From positions 1 to 64,000 of the forward strand of contig NZ_JAQUVG010000004.1 in NCBI RefSeq assembly GCF_028693495.1: a DNA stretch of 64,000 nucleotides, in the 5' to 3' direction. The notes beneath the pieces are model-generated. The model saw nothing but the letters and a program-made list of their open reading frames with translations. It made no database searches and was not told the origin of the DNA. Both the position numbers and the translations under genes were made by a program. Positions within the stretch are counted from its first letter, which is position 1. Every line of letters begins with the position of its first letter. The stretch comes from Zoogloea sp. (GTDB lineage Bacteria > Pseudomonadota > Gammaproteobacteria > Burkholderiales > Rhodocyclaceae). This document shows, piece after piece, positions 1-9,974 of the stretch.

Positions 1-80
1 TGCCTTCAGGCGGAAACGCGTTGCCATCTTAGGGGCACACCTGGCCCACCGCCAGTTTTTTAAGGACAGGCTCCGTTGTT

Positions 81-989
81 TCAGGGCAAGCCCTCGTCCC
101 AGTAGGGAACGGGACCGATCCGCCCGGCCAGATAGTCCGCCAGCGCCCGCACACGGGTCGGCAGATAGCGGTTGCTCGGGAAAACCGCATAGATTCCCAG
201 CTCAGGGCTCGGATAGTCCACCAGCAGCACTTCCAGCACGCCTTCCCGAATCGCCGGAGCAGCCAGAAAACTGGGCTGACGGGCAATCCCCAAGCCCCGC
301 TGGCAGGCATCCATAAGCGCATCCCCACTATTGGCGTGGAGACGGCCCTGCACCGGAACCCACTGCACCTCCCCTTCTACCCGGTAGGGCCAGGCCGACC
401 GGGCGGTACCGGTATAGCCCAGGCAGTGATGCCCCGTCAGATCCGCCGGCACCTGGGGCCGGCCGTGGAGCGCCAGATAATCAGGAGAGGCCAGGGTCAG
501 CAGGCGGGACGAACAGATGCGCCGGGCCACCTGAGTCGGATCCAGCTGGGAGGTGATCCGGATCGCCATGTCCAGGCCATTTTCGATCAGGCTCACCTGA
601 CGGTCGTTGTAATCCACGTCCAGGCTGACCTCCGGCCAGGCCCGCACGAACTCGGCCACCAGGGGCGCCAGGTGGCGTATGCCGAAGCTCACCGGCACGC
701 TCAGGCGGATCGAGCCGCGCGGGATCCGGTCTCCGCCGGACAAATCCCCTTCGGCTGCACTGACCAGATCCAGAATTTCCCGGCAGCGCTCCAGGTACAC
801 CTCCCCTTCCGCAGTCAGCCGCAGACTGCGGGTACTGCGGGCGATCAGCTTCACTCCAAGATGCGCTTCCAGACTGGCAATCATCCGCGTCACGGCGGAA
901 CGGGCCACCCCCAGATGATCCGCAACCGCGGCAAAGCTCCCTGCCTCAGCCACGCGAATGAAGACCTCCATCCCTTGCAAGCGATCCAT
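81..989 (-). CDS. LysR family transcriptional regulator
   Basis: ORF with N-terminal LysR HTH (MDRLQGMEVFIRVAEAGSFAAVADHLGVARSAVTRMIASLEAHLGVKL) and substrate-binding domain. Confidence 0.93.
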   Translation of the reverse strand: MDRLQGMEVFIRVAEAGSFAAVADHLGVARSAVTRMIASLEAHLGVKLIARSTRSLRLTAEGEVYLERCREILDLVSAAEGDLSGGDRIPRGSIRLSVPVSFGIRHLAPLVAEFVRAWPEVSLDVDYNDRQVSLIENGLDMAIRITSQLDPTQVARRICSSRLLTLASPDYLALHGRPQVPADLTGHHCLGYTGTARSAWPYRVEGEVQWVPVQGRLHANSGDALMDACQRGLGIARQPSFLAAPAIREGVLEVLLVDYPSPELGIYAVFPSNRYLPTRVRALADYLAGRIGPVPYWDEGLP

Positions 990-1084
990 TGTTTCAATTT
1001 CCGCAACAAAAAGTTTTCAATTTAAGGGTTTTTCCACCCAAATGAAAAGCCTACAGTGTGGCCAATTCCAGTAAGGAAACCGGC

Positions 1085-1900
1085 ATGTCCCTCCGACACC
1101 CTGTACTCTTCCTCTCCCACGGCGCCCCCGACATCCTTCTCAAGGGGGGCGCCAGCGTTGCTCTCTGGAAACAGCTGGGCGCAGCGCTGCCGCGCCCCCG
1201 AGCCATTCTGGTCATTTCGGCCCACTGGGCAGCCCGGATGCCCCTGGTCAGCACCGCGGCCACTCCGGAAACCATCCACGATTTCGGCGGTTTCCCCCCT
1301 GCCCTCTACAGCATGCACTATCCTGCCCCCGGCGCCCCCACGCTGGCAGCCCGGGTAGCGGATCTGCTGCACTCTGCCGGTCTTCCCTGCGAGGAAAGCC
1401 CGCACCGGGGGCTGGACCATGGCGCCTGGATTCCCCTCAAGGCCATGTTCCCGGATGCAGACATCCCGGTCCTGCAACTGGCCCTCCAGCCCTTTGCGGG
1501 CCCCGGGTGGCATTTCAGGATCGGACAGGCCCTGCGCGCCCTTCGGGAAGAAGGCATCCTGATCCTCGCTTCCGGTGCCATCACCCACAACTTTGCCTGG
1601 CTGACCTGGGGCGAGGACAGCGCGCCCCTCCCACAGGCCAGGATGTTCTCCGACTGGACTGGGGCAACACTGGCCCGGGGCGACCGGGAGATCCTCCTGG
1701 ACTATCGCCACCAGGCCCCCCACGGCGCCGCCGCCCACCCCAGCGAGGAACACCTGCTGCCCCTCTTCGTCGCCCTCGGCGCCGCGGATCCGGAAGAAAC
1801 CCCCCTGCGCCTGGAACCCGAATTCATCCAGGGTGGTCTGGCAATGGACGCCTATCTCTGGCAGGACGCCAGCCCAACCCCCTTTCACCCGGAACACTGA
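1085..1900 (+). CDS. Class III extradiol dioxygenase, DODA/YgiD family
   Basis: LFLSHGAPDI...LVISAHW...GLDHGAWIPLKAMFPDADIPVLQL motifs typical of the DODA-type family; start at MSLRHPV is an estimate. Confidence 0.88.
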   Translation: MSLRHPVLFLSHGAPDILLKGGASVALWKQLGAALPRPRAILVISAHWAARMPLVSTAATPETIHDFGGFPPALYSMHYPAPGAPTLAARVADLLHSAGLPCEESPHRGLDHGAWIPLKAMFPDADIPVLQLALQPFAGPGWHFRIGQALRALREEGILILASGAITHNFAWLTWGEDSAPLPQARMFSDWTGATLARGDREILLDYRHQAPHGAAAHPSEEHLLPLFVALGAADPEETPLRLEPEFIQGGLAMDAYLWQDASPTPFHPEH

Positions 1901-1902
1901 CC

Positions 1903-2442
1903 ATGCCTGCACCCTCACCCCGCTACACCGGCCCGGCCATGGCCGCCCACTGGATCATGGCCGTCCTGATCCTGGTGGCTTTTCCCCTGGGCGTTTACAT
2001 GCAGGACCTGCCCCTGTCCCCCGACAAGCTCAAACTCTACTCGTACCACAAATGGATCGGCATGACCGTGCTGCTGCTGTTCCTGCCGCGCCTCCTGTGG
2101 CGCATCACCCATCGCCCGCCCGCACCCCTGCCGATGCCCGCCTGGCAGCACCGGATCGCCGAGAGCACCCACCACCTGCTCTACCTGCTGATGGTACTGG
2201 TGCCCTTGAGCGGCTGGCTGATGAGCTCGGCCAAAGGCTTCCAGGTGGTGTATTTTGGTGTCCTGCCCATTCCCGACCTGATGGGCAAGGATCAAGGCCT
2301 GGGTGACTTCTTCCTGCAAGCCCACAAGCTGCTCAACTTCGCCCTGCTGGCCCTGGTCGGCCTGCATGTGGCTGGCGCCCTCAAACACCAGATCCTTGAC
2401 AAGGACGGCACCCTGCGCCGCATGCTGCCCTTCGGTCAATAA
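1903..2442 (+). CDS. Cytochrome b561 family protein
   Basis: MPAPSPRYTGPAMAAHWIMAVLILVAFPLGVYM, four hydrophobic segments with His pairs; ATG 3 nt after the upstream stop. Confidence 0.88.
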   Translation: MPAPSPRYTGPAMAAHWIMAVLILVAFPLGVYMQDLPLSPDKLKLYSYHKWIGMTVLLLFLPRLLWRITHRPPAPLPMPAWQHRIAESTHHLLYLLMVLVPLSGWLMSSAKGFQVVYFGVLPIPDLMGKDQGLGDFFLQAHKLLNFALLALVGLHVAGALKHQILDKDGTLRRMLPFGQ

Positions 2443-2460
2443 ACCCTTCAGGAGAAACCC

Positions 2461-3039
2461 ATGCCCTTCCGTACCGCTTCCCTCGCCCTGGCCGCCAGCG
2501 GTCTGCTGCTGACCGGCACCGCCCAGGCCATCGAATACAACCAGGTGGATGCCACCCGGAGCAGCCTCGCCTTCACGTCCAAGCAGATGGGCGTCCCGGT
2601 GCCCGGCAGTTTCAAGCGCTTCAATGCCAGCATCGCCTTTGATCCCGCCAGGCCGACGGCTGCCAGCACCACCCTCGAAATCGATCTGGCCAGCATCGAT
2701 GCGGGCTCCAGGGAGGCCAACGATGAAGTAGTCGGCAAGCAGTGGTTCAACGTCAAGGCCCATCCCACGGCCCGGTTCGTCTCCACCGGTGTCCGCGCCC
2801 TGGGCAACAACCGCTTCGAAGCTCTGGGCAAGATGACCGTCAAGGGCCAGACCCGGGACGTGGTCGCCCCCTTCACCTTCAAGCAGGAAGGCAGCGGCGG
2901 CGTCTTTGACGGCGGATTCGTGCTCAAGCGCATGGACTACGGCATCGGTGAAGGCCCCTGGGCCGATGTGTCAGCCGTCGCCAACGAAATCGAAATCAAA
3001 TTCCGGGTCGTCGCCAACGCCGGCCCGGCCAAGAAGTGA
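2461..3039 (+). CDS. YceI family periplasmic protein
   Basis: Signal peptide; SSLAFTSKQMGVPVPGSFKRFNASIAFDP YceI lipocalin-like pattern. Confidence 0.9.
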   Translation: MPFRTASLALAASGLLLTGTAQAIEYNQVDATRSSLAFTSKQMGVPVPGSFKRFNASIAFDPARPTAASTTLEIDLASIDAGSREANDEVVGKQWFNVKAHPTARFVSTGVRALGNNRFEALGKMTVKGQTRDVVAPFTFKQEGSGGVFDGGFVLKRMDYGIGEGPWADVSAVANEIEIKFRVVANAGPAKK

Positions 3040-3091
3040 GCTCACAGTTCACCCCCAACCCCCAGTCTCATGATCAAAACGGAGTAAACCC

Positions 3092-3658
3092 ATGAAGAAG
3101 CTCATCGCCCTCGCCCTCACCGCCGGCCTGTCCACCGCAGCCTTCGCCGCGCCGGAAACCTACAGCCTGGACAACAGCCACACCTTCCCCCGCTTCGAAT
3201 ACAACCACTTCGGCTACTCCCTGCAGCAGTCCGGCTTCGACAAGACCACCGGCGCCATCACCCTCGACCGGGCCGCCAAGACCGGCTCCGTGGATGTGAC
3301 CATCGACGCCACCTCCGTGAATACCGGTTCCAGCCTATTTAACCAGCACATTCAGGGTGAGGACTTCTTCGACACCGCCAAGTACAAGACCATCACCTAC
3401 AAATCCACCAAGGTGAATTTCGATGGCGACAAGCCGAGCACCATTGAAGGCAACCTGACGATCAAGGGCATCACCAAGCCGGTCACCCTGACCGTCACCC
3501 ACTTCCACTGCATGCCCCACCCGATGCACAAGAAGGACGCCTGCGGTGCCAACGCCACGGCCACCATCAAGCGCAGCGAGTTCAATGCAGGCAAATACGC
3601 CCCCTATGTGGGCGACGAGGTGAAGCTGTCCATCGTCGTCGAAGCCGTCAAGAGCTGA
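3092..3658 (+). CDS. YceI family periplasmic protein (second copy)
   Basis: Signal peptide; ETYSLDNSHTFPRFEYNHFGYSLQQSGFDKTTGAITLD; GNLTIKGITKPVTL. Confidence 0.93.
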   Translation: MKKLIALALTAGLSTAAFAAPETYSLDNSHTFPRFEYNHFGYSLQQSGFDKTTGAITLDRAAKTGSVDVTIDATSVNTGSSLFNQHIQGEDFFDTAKYKTITYKSTKVNFDGDKPSTIEGNLTIKGITKPVTLTVTHFHCMPHPMHKKDACGANATATIKRSEFNAGKYAPYVGDEVKLSIVVEAVKS

Positions 3659-3676
3659 CCTTCCCCGCTTCCCCCG

Positions 3677-3713
3677 ACGCCCTGCCGCCCGTCCCGGGTC
3701 GCAGGGCGTTTTT
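3677..3713 (+). terminator. Rho-independent terminator after yceI pair
   Basis: ACGCCCTGC...GCAGGGCGT stem followed by a T run. Confidence 0.85.
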
Positions 3714-3822
3714 GCATTTTCTTTTGGCTGCGTGTCATCCGTCCGGGCGTCTCTGGCGTTAGAACACGGTCCTCGCCGGCCGGCTCCGCACCACCGGCGA
3801 CCTTCTTTGTCCCGAGCCGCCC

Positions 3823-4947
3823 ATGCCCCCCGACGCTTCCCGAATGCCCCTGGTGGACGCCCTCAAAGCCTTCGCCTGCCTTTCCATCGTCCTCCATCAC
3901 CTGGCCTTCTATGGCCCGATGACCGACATCGCCGCGCCCCTGATGCCCGGCCTCATCGCCTGGTTCAACGACTACGGCCGGATGGCGGTCCAGGTCTTCC
4001 TGGTGGTTTCCGGCTTTCTGTTCGGCGCCAGGTACCTGGGCAAGGAGGCCCACGCCCGGCAGACGATCCAGCCCATGGCGGCCCTGCTCCAGCGTTATAC
4101 CCGGCTCGTGGTGCCCTACTCGGCGGCCCTGCTCCTGGCGATCGCCTGCAATGGCCTCGCCAGCCTGGGCATGGAACACCGCAGCCTCTCCGCGCCCCCC
4201 GCGCCTGGCCAGTTGCTGGCCCATGTGCTGCTACTGCACAACCTGCTGGATGAAGAAGCCCTGTCCGCCGGCGTCTGGTACGTGGCCATCGACTTCCAGC
4301 TGTTTACCCTGGCCACGCTGCTGATCTGGCTCCCGGGCCGCATCGCCCCCCTGCGCGCCCACGCCAGGCCCCTGGCCCTGGCCCTTCTGGGGATCATGAC
4401 CGGAGCCTCCCTGTTCGGCTTCAACCGGGATGCCTGGTGGGACGAATCCGCCTTCTACTTCTTTGGCGCCTTCGGCCTCGGCATACTGGCCTGGTGGGCT
4501 GCCGGCCAGCGCCACGCACAGCTCTGGCTCCTCGGGCTGACCCTGCTGGCGCTCTCGGCCCTGGTCCTCGACTTCCGCCTCCGCCTCGCCATCGCCCTGG
4601 GCGTGATGCTGATCCTGGGTCTCGGCCGGCACACAGGGCTGCTCCACCGGCTGCCCATCCCGAAGCCCCTGACCGGACTGAGCCGGATCTCCTATTCCGT
4701 GTTCCTGGTGCACTTCCCCCTCTGCCTGCTGGTCAATGCGGTTTTTGTCAGCCTCTTCCCGAGCAGTCCGACCCTCAATGCATTCGGGATCATGCTGGCC
4801 ATCCTGCTCAGCCTGCTGGGCGGATGGGCATTCCACAGGAGGGTGGAGTGCCGTGCCTATGGCCTGCGTACACGGCTGCTCTTTCCGGCGGGCCTGGTGG
4901 CCTCGGGCTGGCTCGGCAGCCTGATGATCAGCGGCCTGGCCGGCTGA
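3823..4947 (+). CDS. Acyltransferase 3 family membrane protein
   Basis: LVDALKAFACLSIVLHHLAFYG and multiple hydrophobic segments. Confidence 0.88.
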   Translation: MPPDASRMPLVDALKAFACLSIVLHHLAFYGPMTDIAAPLMPGLIAWFNDYGRMAVQVFLVVSGFLFGARYLGKEAHARQTIQPMAALLQRYTRLVVPYSAALLLAIACNGLASLGMEHRSLSAPPAPGQLLAHVLLLHNLLDEEALSAGVWYVAIDFQLFTLATLLIWLPGRIAPLRAHARPLALALLGIMTGASLFGFNRDAWWDESAFYFFGAFGLGILAWWAAGQRHAQLWLLGLTLLALSALVLDFRLRLAIALGVMLILGLGRHTGLLHRLPIPKPLTGLSRISYSVFLVHFPLCLLVNAVFVSLFPSSPTLNAFGIMLAILLSLLGGWAFHRRVECRAYGLRTRLLFPAGLVASGWLGSLMISGLAG

Positions 4948-4956
4948 GCGGAACGC

Positions 4957-7857
4957 TCAAGCCAGGCCCAGCGCCGCGAGGTCCACTTCATCCACCGCCG
5001 CCGGATCCATGAAACGCTCGGCGTAAGCCCGGCAGACCCCGGAGCGCACAAAGAGCGCAAACAAATCCGGGTCGATGTGACCGTTGTCGCGCATCCGGGC
5101 CATGATCCCCACCGCCTCCGACAGGGTCTTGCCCCGCTTGTAGGGCCGATCCACCGCGGTCAGGGCCTCGAAGACATCGGCAATCGCCATCATTCGCGCC
5201 AGAGGACTCATCTGGGCCGCCCCCAGCCCCCGGGGATAACCGCCCCCGTCCATCCGCTCGTGGTGCCCTCCAGCTATCTCAGGAACGGCCCTCAGGTGAC
5301 GGGGAAAGGGCAACTCGTCCAGCATCCGGATGGTCTGGATGATGTGCTCGTTGATCTTGAAGCGCTCCTCTTCCCCCAGGGTGCCCCGGGGAATGGTCAG
5401 GTTGCGCAACTCCCCCCGGTGATACAGGAGTTCGGGCACAGGCATCCGGAACCCCCAGGGGTTGTCCGGAAGGATCCGATCCCCCTCTTCACGGGCAATC
5501 CGGTGCTCCGGCTTATCCGCCAGCACCGTCTCCAGCACCGGCAAGGACGGGGCATCGCCCTTCCGGAGGCGCTCCTCCGGTGACACCCCCAACCGGTCGT
5601 CCAGCGTCCGCAGCCAGGTACGCGCTGCGATCCGGCGCAGGCGGGCCTCGGCGGCAGGGTCCATCTGCTCGCTGCCCAGGTTGCAGGCCGCCACGAAGGC
5701 AAACTCCTCATCCAGGACACGCCACTCCTGCGCCAGGGCGGCCAGCGCCTCCTCCCGGACAGCCCCTTCCGCGATCCGGCGCCAACACGCCACTTCCGCA
5801 TCCCGCTTGAGGACTTCGAAGCGGGTCCGGATCTCGTGGATCCGGTCGTACAGGGTCTCCAGCTTGGTGGCCTTGTCCACCACGAACTCCGGTGTCGTCA
5901 CCTTGCCACAATCATGCAGCCAGGAGGCCAGATGGAGCGCCTCCCGGTCATCCTCACTCATCTGAAACCCCGTGTAAGGCCCCTCCGTGGCGGCGCACGC
6001 CGCCTCGGCCAGCAACTGGGCCAGCACCGGCACCCGGGCACAATGGCCGCCGGTATAGCGGCTCTTGGCATCAATCGCTCCTGCAATCAGGCGCACAAAA
6101 CTCTCGAAGAGCTCCTTGCGGGCCTCGATCAGGGCACGGGTCTCCAGGGACACCGCGGCCGAGCCCGACAAGGCTTCGGCAAAACGGATCTTGTCCTCCT
6201 CCGGGGGACTCTCGAACCACAGCACCAGCATCCCCAGCCGCATGCCTTCACGATCCTGCAGCGGCAACGCCAGGCAGGCCATCCGGTCGCTCTCCAGGGC
6301 ACCCAACAGCGAACGCCAGGGCGAGCCTTCCCCGGAGATCTGGACGACACCGGAACGCTGGCCAGGTGCCACCAGGCTACCCACCGCCCCCCCTGCAGGT
6401 AGCCCCTCCAGGGGCAGGCTTTCCCCATGAGCATTACGCAAGGCCATCGCCTCCAGCCCCTCCTCCCCGTCCCGGGTCAGGAAGAGGACACCGGCCCGGG
6501 CACCCAGCACGCCCACGGTTTCATCCACCACCCGGGCCAGCAGACGCCCGAAATCGGTTTCCGCCGCCATCACCGAGGCAATGTCGAGAAAACGCCGGAT
6601 CGCCCCCTTCATGGACGCAAGATCCTCGGCCAGATCGTCCACTTCCCGCACCACCGAACGGGTGGACACCGAACTGGAAAAATCGAAACGGCGGATCGCC
6701 GCAGCCGCCCCGGCCAGCTCACGGATGGGACGGGACACCAGGCGCGCCGCCAGATAGCTCAAGGGCAGCGCCAGCAGGATCACCGCCAGGGTGATCAGGA
6801 TGGAGCGGTCCCGGATCGCCCTTGCCTCCACGAGGAACTCCGCGTCGGGCACCGCCACCCCCAGATGGATGGGACCGTTACCGAGCACGGGCAGGGGCAC
6901 AACCGCCCCCCGCCACGCCCGGCCAGCCCCAGTGAAGGCGTACAGTCCCTCTCCCGACTTCACCCCTGGGCGCAGCAACCCCGCCAGCAGGCCTGCCTCC
7001 AGCGCATCCACCCGGGGGCGGGACACCCGGTCGTTCTCATCCCCGTGCAACCAGCCCCTCTCCGAATAGGCAATGACCTGCTGCGCCCCATCGAACAGCA
7101 CCAGCCGGGAGCCCGGGGTGATGCGCTGGGCATCCAGGGTCTCGTCCAGGGTCGCCAGGCGGATGTCGGCCCCTACCACCGCATGCCCTCCCGACGCCTG
7201 CCGGGCAATCGTCACCCCGGGCTTGCGGGTGGCCGCAAACAGATAAGGGGCCGTCTGGACCGCCCCCGCCTGCGCCTGCGCAAGCCGGTACCAGTCCCGC
7301 TGCCGCGGATCATAGTTCCGGGCATAGTCCGCACGCCGGTCCGTGGCGAGCACCTCCAGTGCAGCGTCCAGAAAAACGAAGCGACCATCCTCCCCCGCAA
7401 TGCTCTGGACCACATAGGCGGAATCTGCAGGCGCCCCCAGCTGGCGACGGTCCTCGTCGCTGACGAAGCGCATCAGCAGGAAGAAGTCCCCGTTGTCGTA
7501 GCCCACGTAGCACGAGCTGACGGAGGGTGACCCCGCCAGCACCTCCCGCAGCAGGGGCAGACTGGTCCAGCGCGCCTCCAGGGTGCCGGCCCGGGTCAGG
7601 GGCTGCAGGGCCAGCAGCCCCATCGCCGACCCCACCGGCTGAAGCAGGGCCTCGGTCTCCGCGGCCGTCTGGCGGACGATGCGCACCATCAGGTCGCCCG
7701 CCGCCCGCTCCAGCATGTCCGCACTGCGGGCATAGGACAGCCAGGCGATGCTGCCACCCGCGACCAGCAGCAACAGGAAAAACAAGGACGAGATATGCAG
7801 GTGCAGCGGAAAGCGCCGGCGGTGAAGCGGGGTATCCTGAAGGCTATCGGCTGCCAT
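4957..7857 (-). CDS. Membrane sensor HD-GYP phosphohydrolase (periplasmic sensor domain, HAMP-like, GAF-like, HD-GYP)
   Basis: Two TM segments, LASWLHDCGK and HHERMDGGGYPRGL motifs; start placed at MAADSLQDTPLHRR. Confidence 0.85.
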   Translation of the reverse strand: MAADSLQDTPLHRRRFPLHLHISSLFFLLLLVAGGSIAWLSYARSADMLERAAGDLMVRIVRQTAAETEALLQPVGSAMGLLALQPLTRAGTLEARWTSLPLLREVLAGSPSVSSCYVGYDNGDFFLLMRFVSDEDRRQLGAPADSAYVVQSIAGEDGRFVFLDAALEVLATDRRADYARNYDPRQRDWYRLAQAQAGAVQTAPYLFAATRKPGVTIARQASGGHAVVGADIRLATLDETLDAQRITPGSRLVLFDGAQQVIAYSERGWLHGDENDRVSRPRVDALEAGLLAGLLRPGVKSGEGLYAFTGAGRAWRGAVVPLPVLGNGPIHLGVAVPDAEFLVEARAIRDRSILITLAVILLALPLSYLAARLVSRPIRELAGAAAAIRRFDFSSSVSTRSVVREVDDLAEDLASMKGAIRRFLDIASVMAAETDFGRLLARVVDETVGVLGARAGVLFLTRDGEEGLEAMALRNAHGESLPLEGLPAGGAVGSLVAPGQRSGVVQISGEGSPWRSLLGALESDRMACLALPLQDREGMRLGMLVLWFESPPEEDKIRFAEALSGSAAVSLETRALIEARKELFESFVRLIAGAIDAKSRYTGGHCARVPVLAQLLAEAACAATEGPYTGFQMSEDDREALHLASWLHDCGKVTTPEFVVDKATKLETLYDRIHEIRTRFEVLKRDAEVACWRRIAEGAVREEALAALAQEWRVLDEEFAFVAACNLGSEQMDPAAEARLRRIAARTWLRTLDDRLGVSPEERLRKGDAPSLPVLETVLADKPEHRIAREEGDRILPDNPWGFRMPVPELLYHRGELRNLTIPRGTLGEEERFKINEHIIQTIRMLDELPFPRHLRAVPEIAGGHHERMDGGGYPRGLGAAQMSPLARMMAIADVFEALTAVDRPYKRGKTLSEAVGIMARMRDNGHIDPDLFALFVRSGVCRAYAERFMDPAAVDEVDLAALGLA

Positions 7858-7880
7858 GACGGTCTCCGCGCAGGTGGGCG

Positions 7881-8924
7881 TTATTGCCCGCCCAGAGCCC
7901 GCCGGTACTCTCCCGGTCGGGCTCCAGTCCATTTCTTGAAAGCCCGGTGAAAGGCACTCGCTTCGGCGAACCCCAGATCCAGCGCAATATCGAGCACGGA
8001 CTTGTCCGAGTGGCTGAGCTGGCTGATGGCCAGGTCCAGACGCAGCGCATCCTTGATGGTCTGGTAAGACTGTCCCTCGTCTGTCAGATGCCGGCGCAAG
8101 GTGGACGGGGAAAAATGCAGCTGCTGCGCCAGGGTTTCGAAAGCGGGCCAGGTATCAGGCGGGATATCCCGCAACTGACGGCGGATGCGCGCCACCAGGC
8201 CATCGCTGTTGCGGTACTTGACCAGGAAATTGGCCGGCGCACTGCGCAGGAAGACCTTCATCGTGCGCTCGTTCTGGACATTGGCCATGTCCAGGTACTC
8301 CGCCGGGAAGGCGATCTCGGTTTCCATCTGGTCAAAGCGCAGATCCGGCGAAAACAACACCCGCCATTCAGCGCTGTAGTCCGGCTCGGCACAACGGAAG
8401 GTCGCATGGTGCAAGGGAATCCGCCGGCTGATCAGCCAGCAGGCGAGCCCGTGAAGAATGATCAGGAAGGTGCCGTAGGCGAAGGCCCGCCGCGGACCGG
8501 GCAGCCGCTCCGCGAGCACCACCCGGGCCATTTCCCCTTCCCGCAGCAGCACCCCTTCGAAATCGTCCAGGACCAGCCGAAAGAAACGCAGGGCCCGCCG
8601 CAGGGCCCGCTCCAGGGTGTCGCAATGAATCACGCTGTGGCACAGCAGGGTGAAGCTGCCGGCCTTCATCCGATGGCTGTCCATGCCGAAGAACTCGTCG
8701 TCCATGGTCTGGGCAATGGCATGCCACAAGGTGCCGTAATGGGTCGACGAGACCCGGGCCTGGGGCGCCTGGAGCAGCTCCGGCGAGATGCCCGCCTGGG
8801 CCAGCAGCGCATCCCCGTCGATCCCCTGCGCACGCACACCGGCAAGGGCTTCCTGGACGAAGGCCATCGCAATGGTACCCTTGTCAGTGGCGGCACCGGG
8901 GTGGAAGCGGGAGGACGGAGGCAT
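7881..8924 (-). CDS. AraC family transcriptional regulator with arabinose-binding-like N-terminal domain
   Basis: C-terminal FSPSTLRRHLTDEGQSYQTIKDALRLDLAISQL...DIALDLGFAEASAFHRAFKKWTGARPGEYR. Confidence 0.93.
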   Translation of the reverse strand: MPPSSRFHPGAATDKGTIAMAFVQEALAGVRAQGIDGDALLAQAGISPELLQAPQARVSSTHYGTLWHAIAQTMDDEFFGMDSHRMKAGSFTLLCHSVIHCDTLERALRRALRFFRLVLDDFEGVLLREGEMARVVLAERLPGPRRAFAYGTFLIILHGLACWLISRRIPLHHATFRCAEPDYSAEWRVLFSPDLRFDQMETEIAFPAEYLDMANVQNERTMKVFLRSAPANFLVKYRNSDGLVARIRRQLRDIPPDTWPAFETLAQQLHFSPSTLRRHLTDEGQSYQTIKDALRLDLAISQLSHSDKSVLDIALDLGFAEASAFHRAFKKWTGARPGEYRRALGGQ

Positions 8925-9080
8925 GAGGGAGAGGGCTGCAGCAGGACCAGGCAGTTATGGCAAATTCTACCACCCAGATTGAGCGATTTAGACATGGAGC
9001 CGCGCCACCGGCTTGCCTAAACTTGATAGCACAGTGCGCCCACCCGGGCGCATCAAGGACAACAAAGAGGAGAGCACCTG

Positions 9081-9845
9081 ATGGACATCAGCAACAATGT
9101 TTTCGTGGTCACCGGAGGAGGCTCCGGCCTGGGTGCAGCAACCGCCCGCATGATCGTCGCCAAGGGCGGCAAGGTCGTTCTTGCCGACGTCAACAAGGAA
9201 GCCGGCGAAGCTTTGGCAGCCGAACTGGGTGCCAATGCCCGTTTCGTTGCCACCGACGTGACCAGTGAAGACAGCGCCCAGGCCGCCTTTGCCGCCGCCA
9301 CCGAACTGGGCACCCTGCGCGGCCTGGTCAACTGTGCCGGCGTGGCCCCCGCCGAAAAGGTGGTCGGCAGGGAAGGCCCGCACAAGCTCGAGTCCTTCGC
9401 CCGCACCATCAACATCAACCTGGTGGGCAGCTTCAACATGATCCGCCTGGCTGCGGCCATCATGAGCAAGAACGAGCCCAATGCCGGCGGTGAGCGCGGC
9501 GTGATCGTCAGCACCGCCTCGGTGGCAGCCTTCGACGGCCAGCTCGGCCAGGCCGGCTATGCCGCATCGAAGGGTGGTGTGGTCGCCATGACCCTGCCCA
9601 TCGCCCGCGAACTGAGCCGCTCCGGCATCCGCGTGATGACCATCGCCCCGGGCATCATGGAAACCCCGATGCTGCTGGGCATGCCCGCCGAAGTGCAGGA
9701 TGCCCTGGGCAAGACCGTGCCCTTCCCCGCCCGCATGGGCAAGCCGGCCGAGTTCGCCGCGCTGGTCGAGCACATCTTCGGCAACGCCTACCTGAACGGC
9801 GAAGTGATCCGCCTCGACGGCGCCATCCGCATGGCCGCCAAGTAA
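9081..9845 (+). CDS. SDR family 3-hydroxyacyl-CoA dehydrogenase (HSD17B10-like)
   Basis: [57 protein letters not shown]. Confidence 0.9.
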   Translation: MDISNNVFVVTGGGSGLGAATARMIVAKGGKVVLADVNKEAGEALAAELGANARFVATDVTSEDSAQAAFAAATELGTLRGLVNCAGVAPAEKVVGREGPHKLESFARTININLVGSFNMIRLAAAIMSKNEPNAGGERGVIVSTASVAAFDGQLGQAGYAASKGGVVAMTLPIARELSRSGIRVMTIAPGIMETPMLLGMPAEVQDALGKTVPFPARMGKPAEFAALVEHIFGNAYLNGEVIRLDGAIRMAAK

Positions 9846-9974
9846 TTGATCCGGTAAGGAGTGAGGGGAGAGGAGCAAGGAGGCCGCGCGGGACGCGTGT
9901 CGCCCTTTACGCCCGCTCCGGCCCCTCCTCACTCCTCACACCTCACTCTTCACCGACCTTAAAGGATTTGCCGA

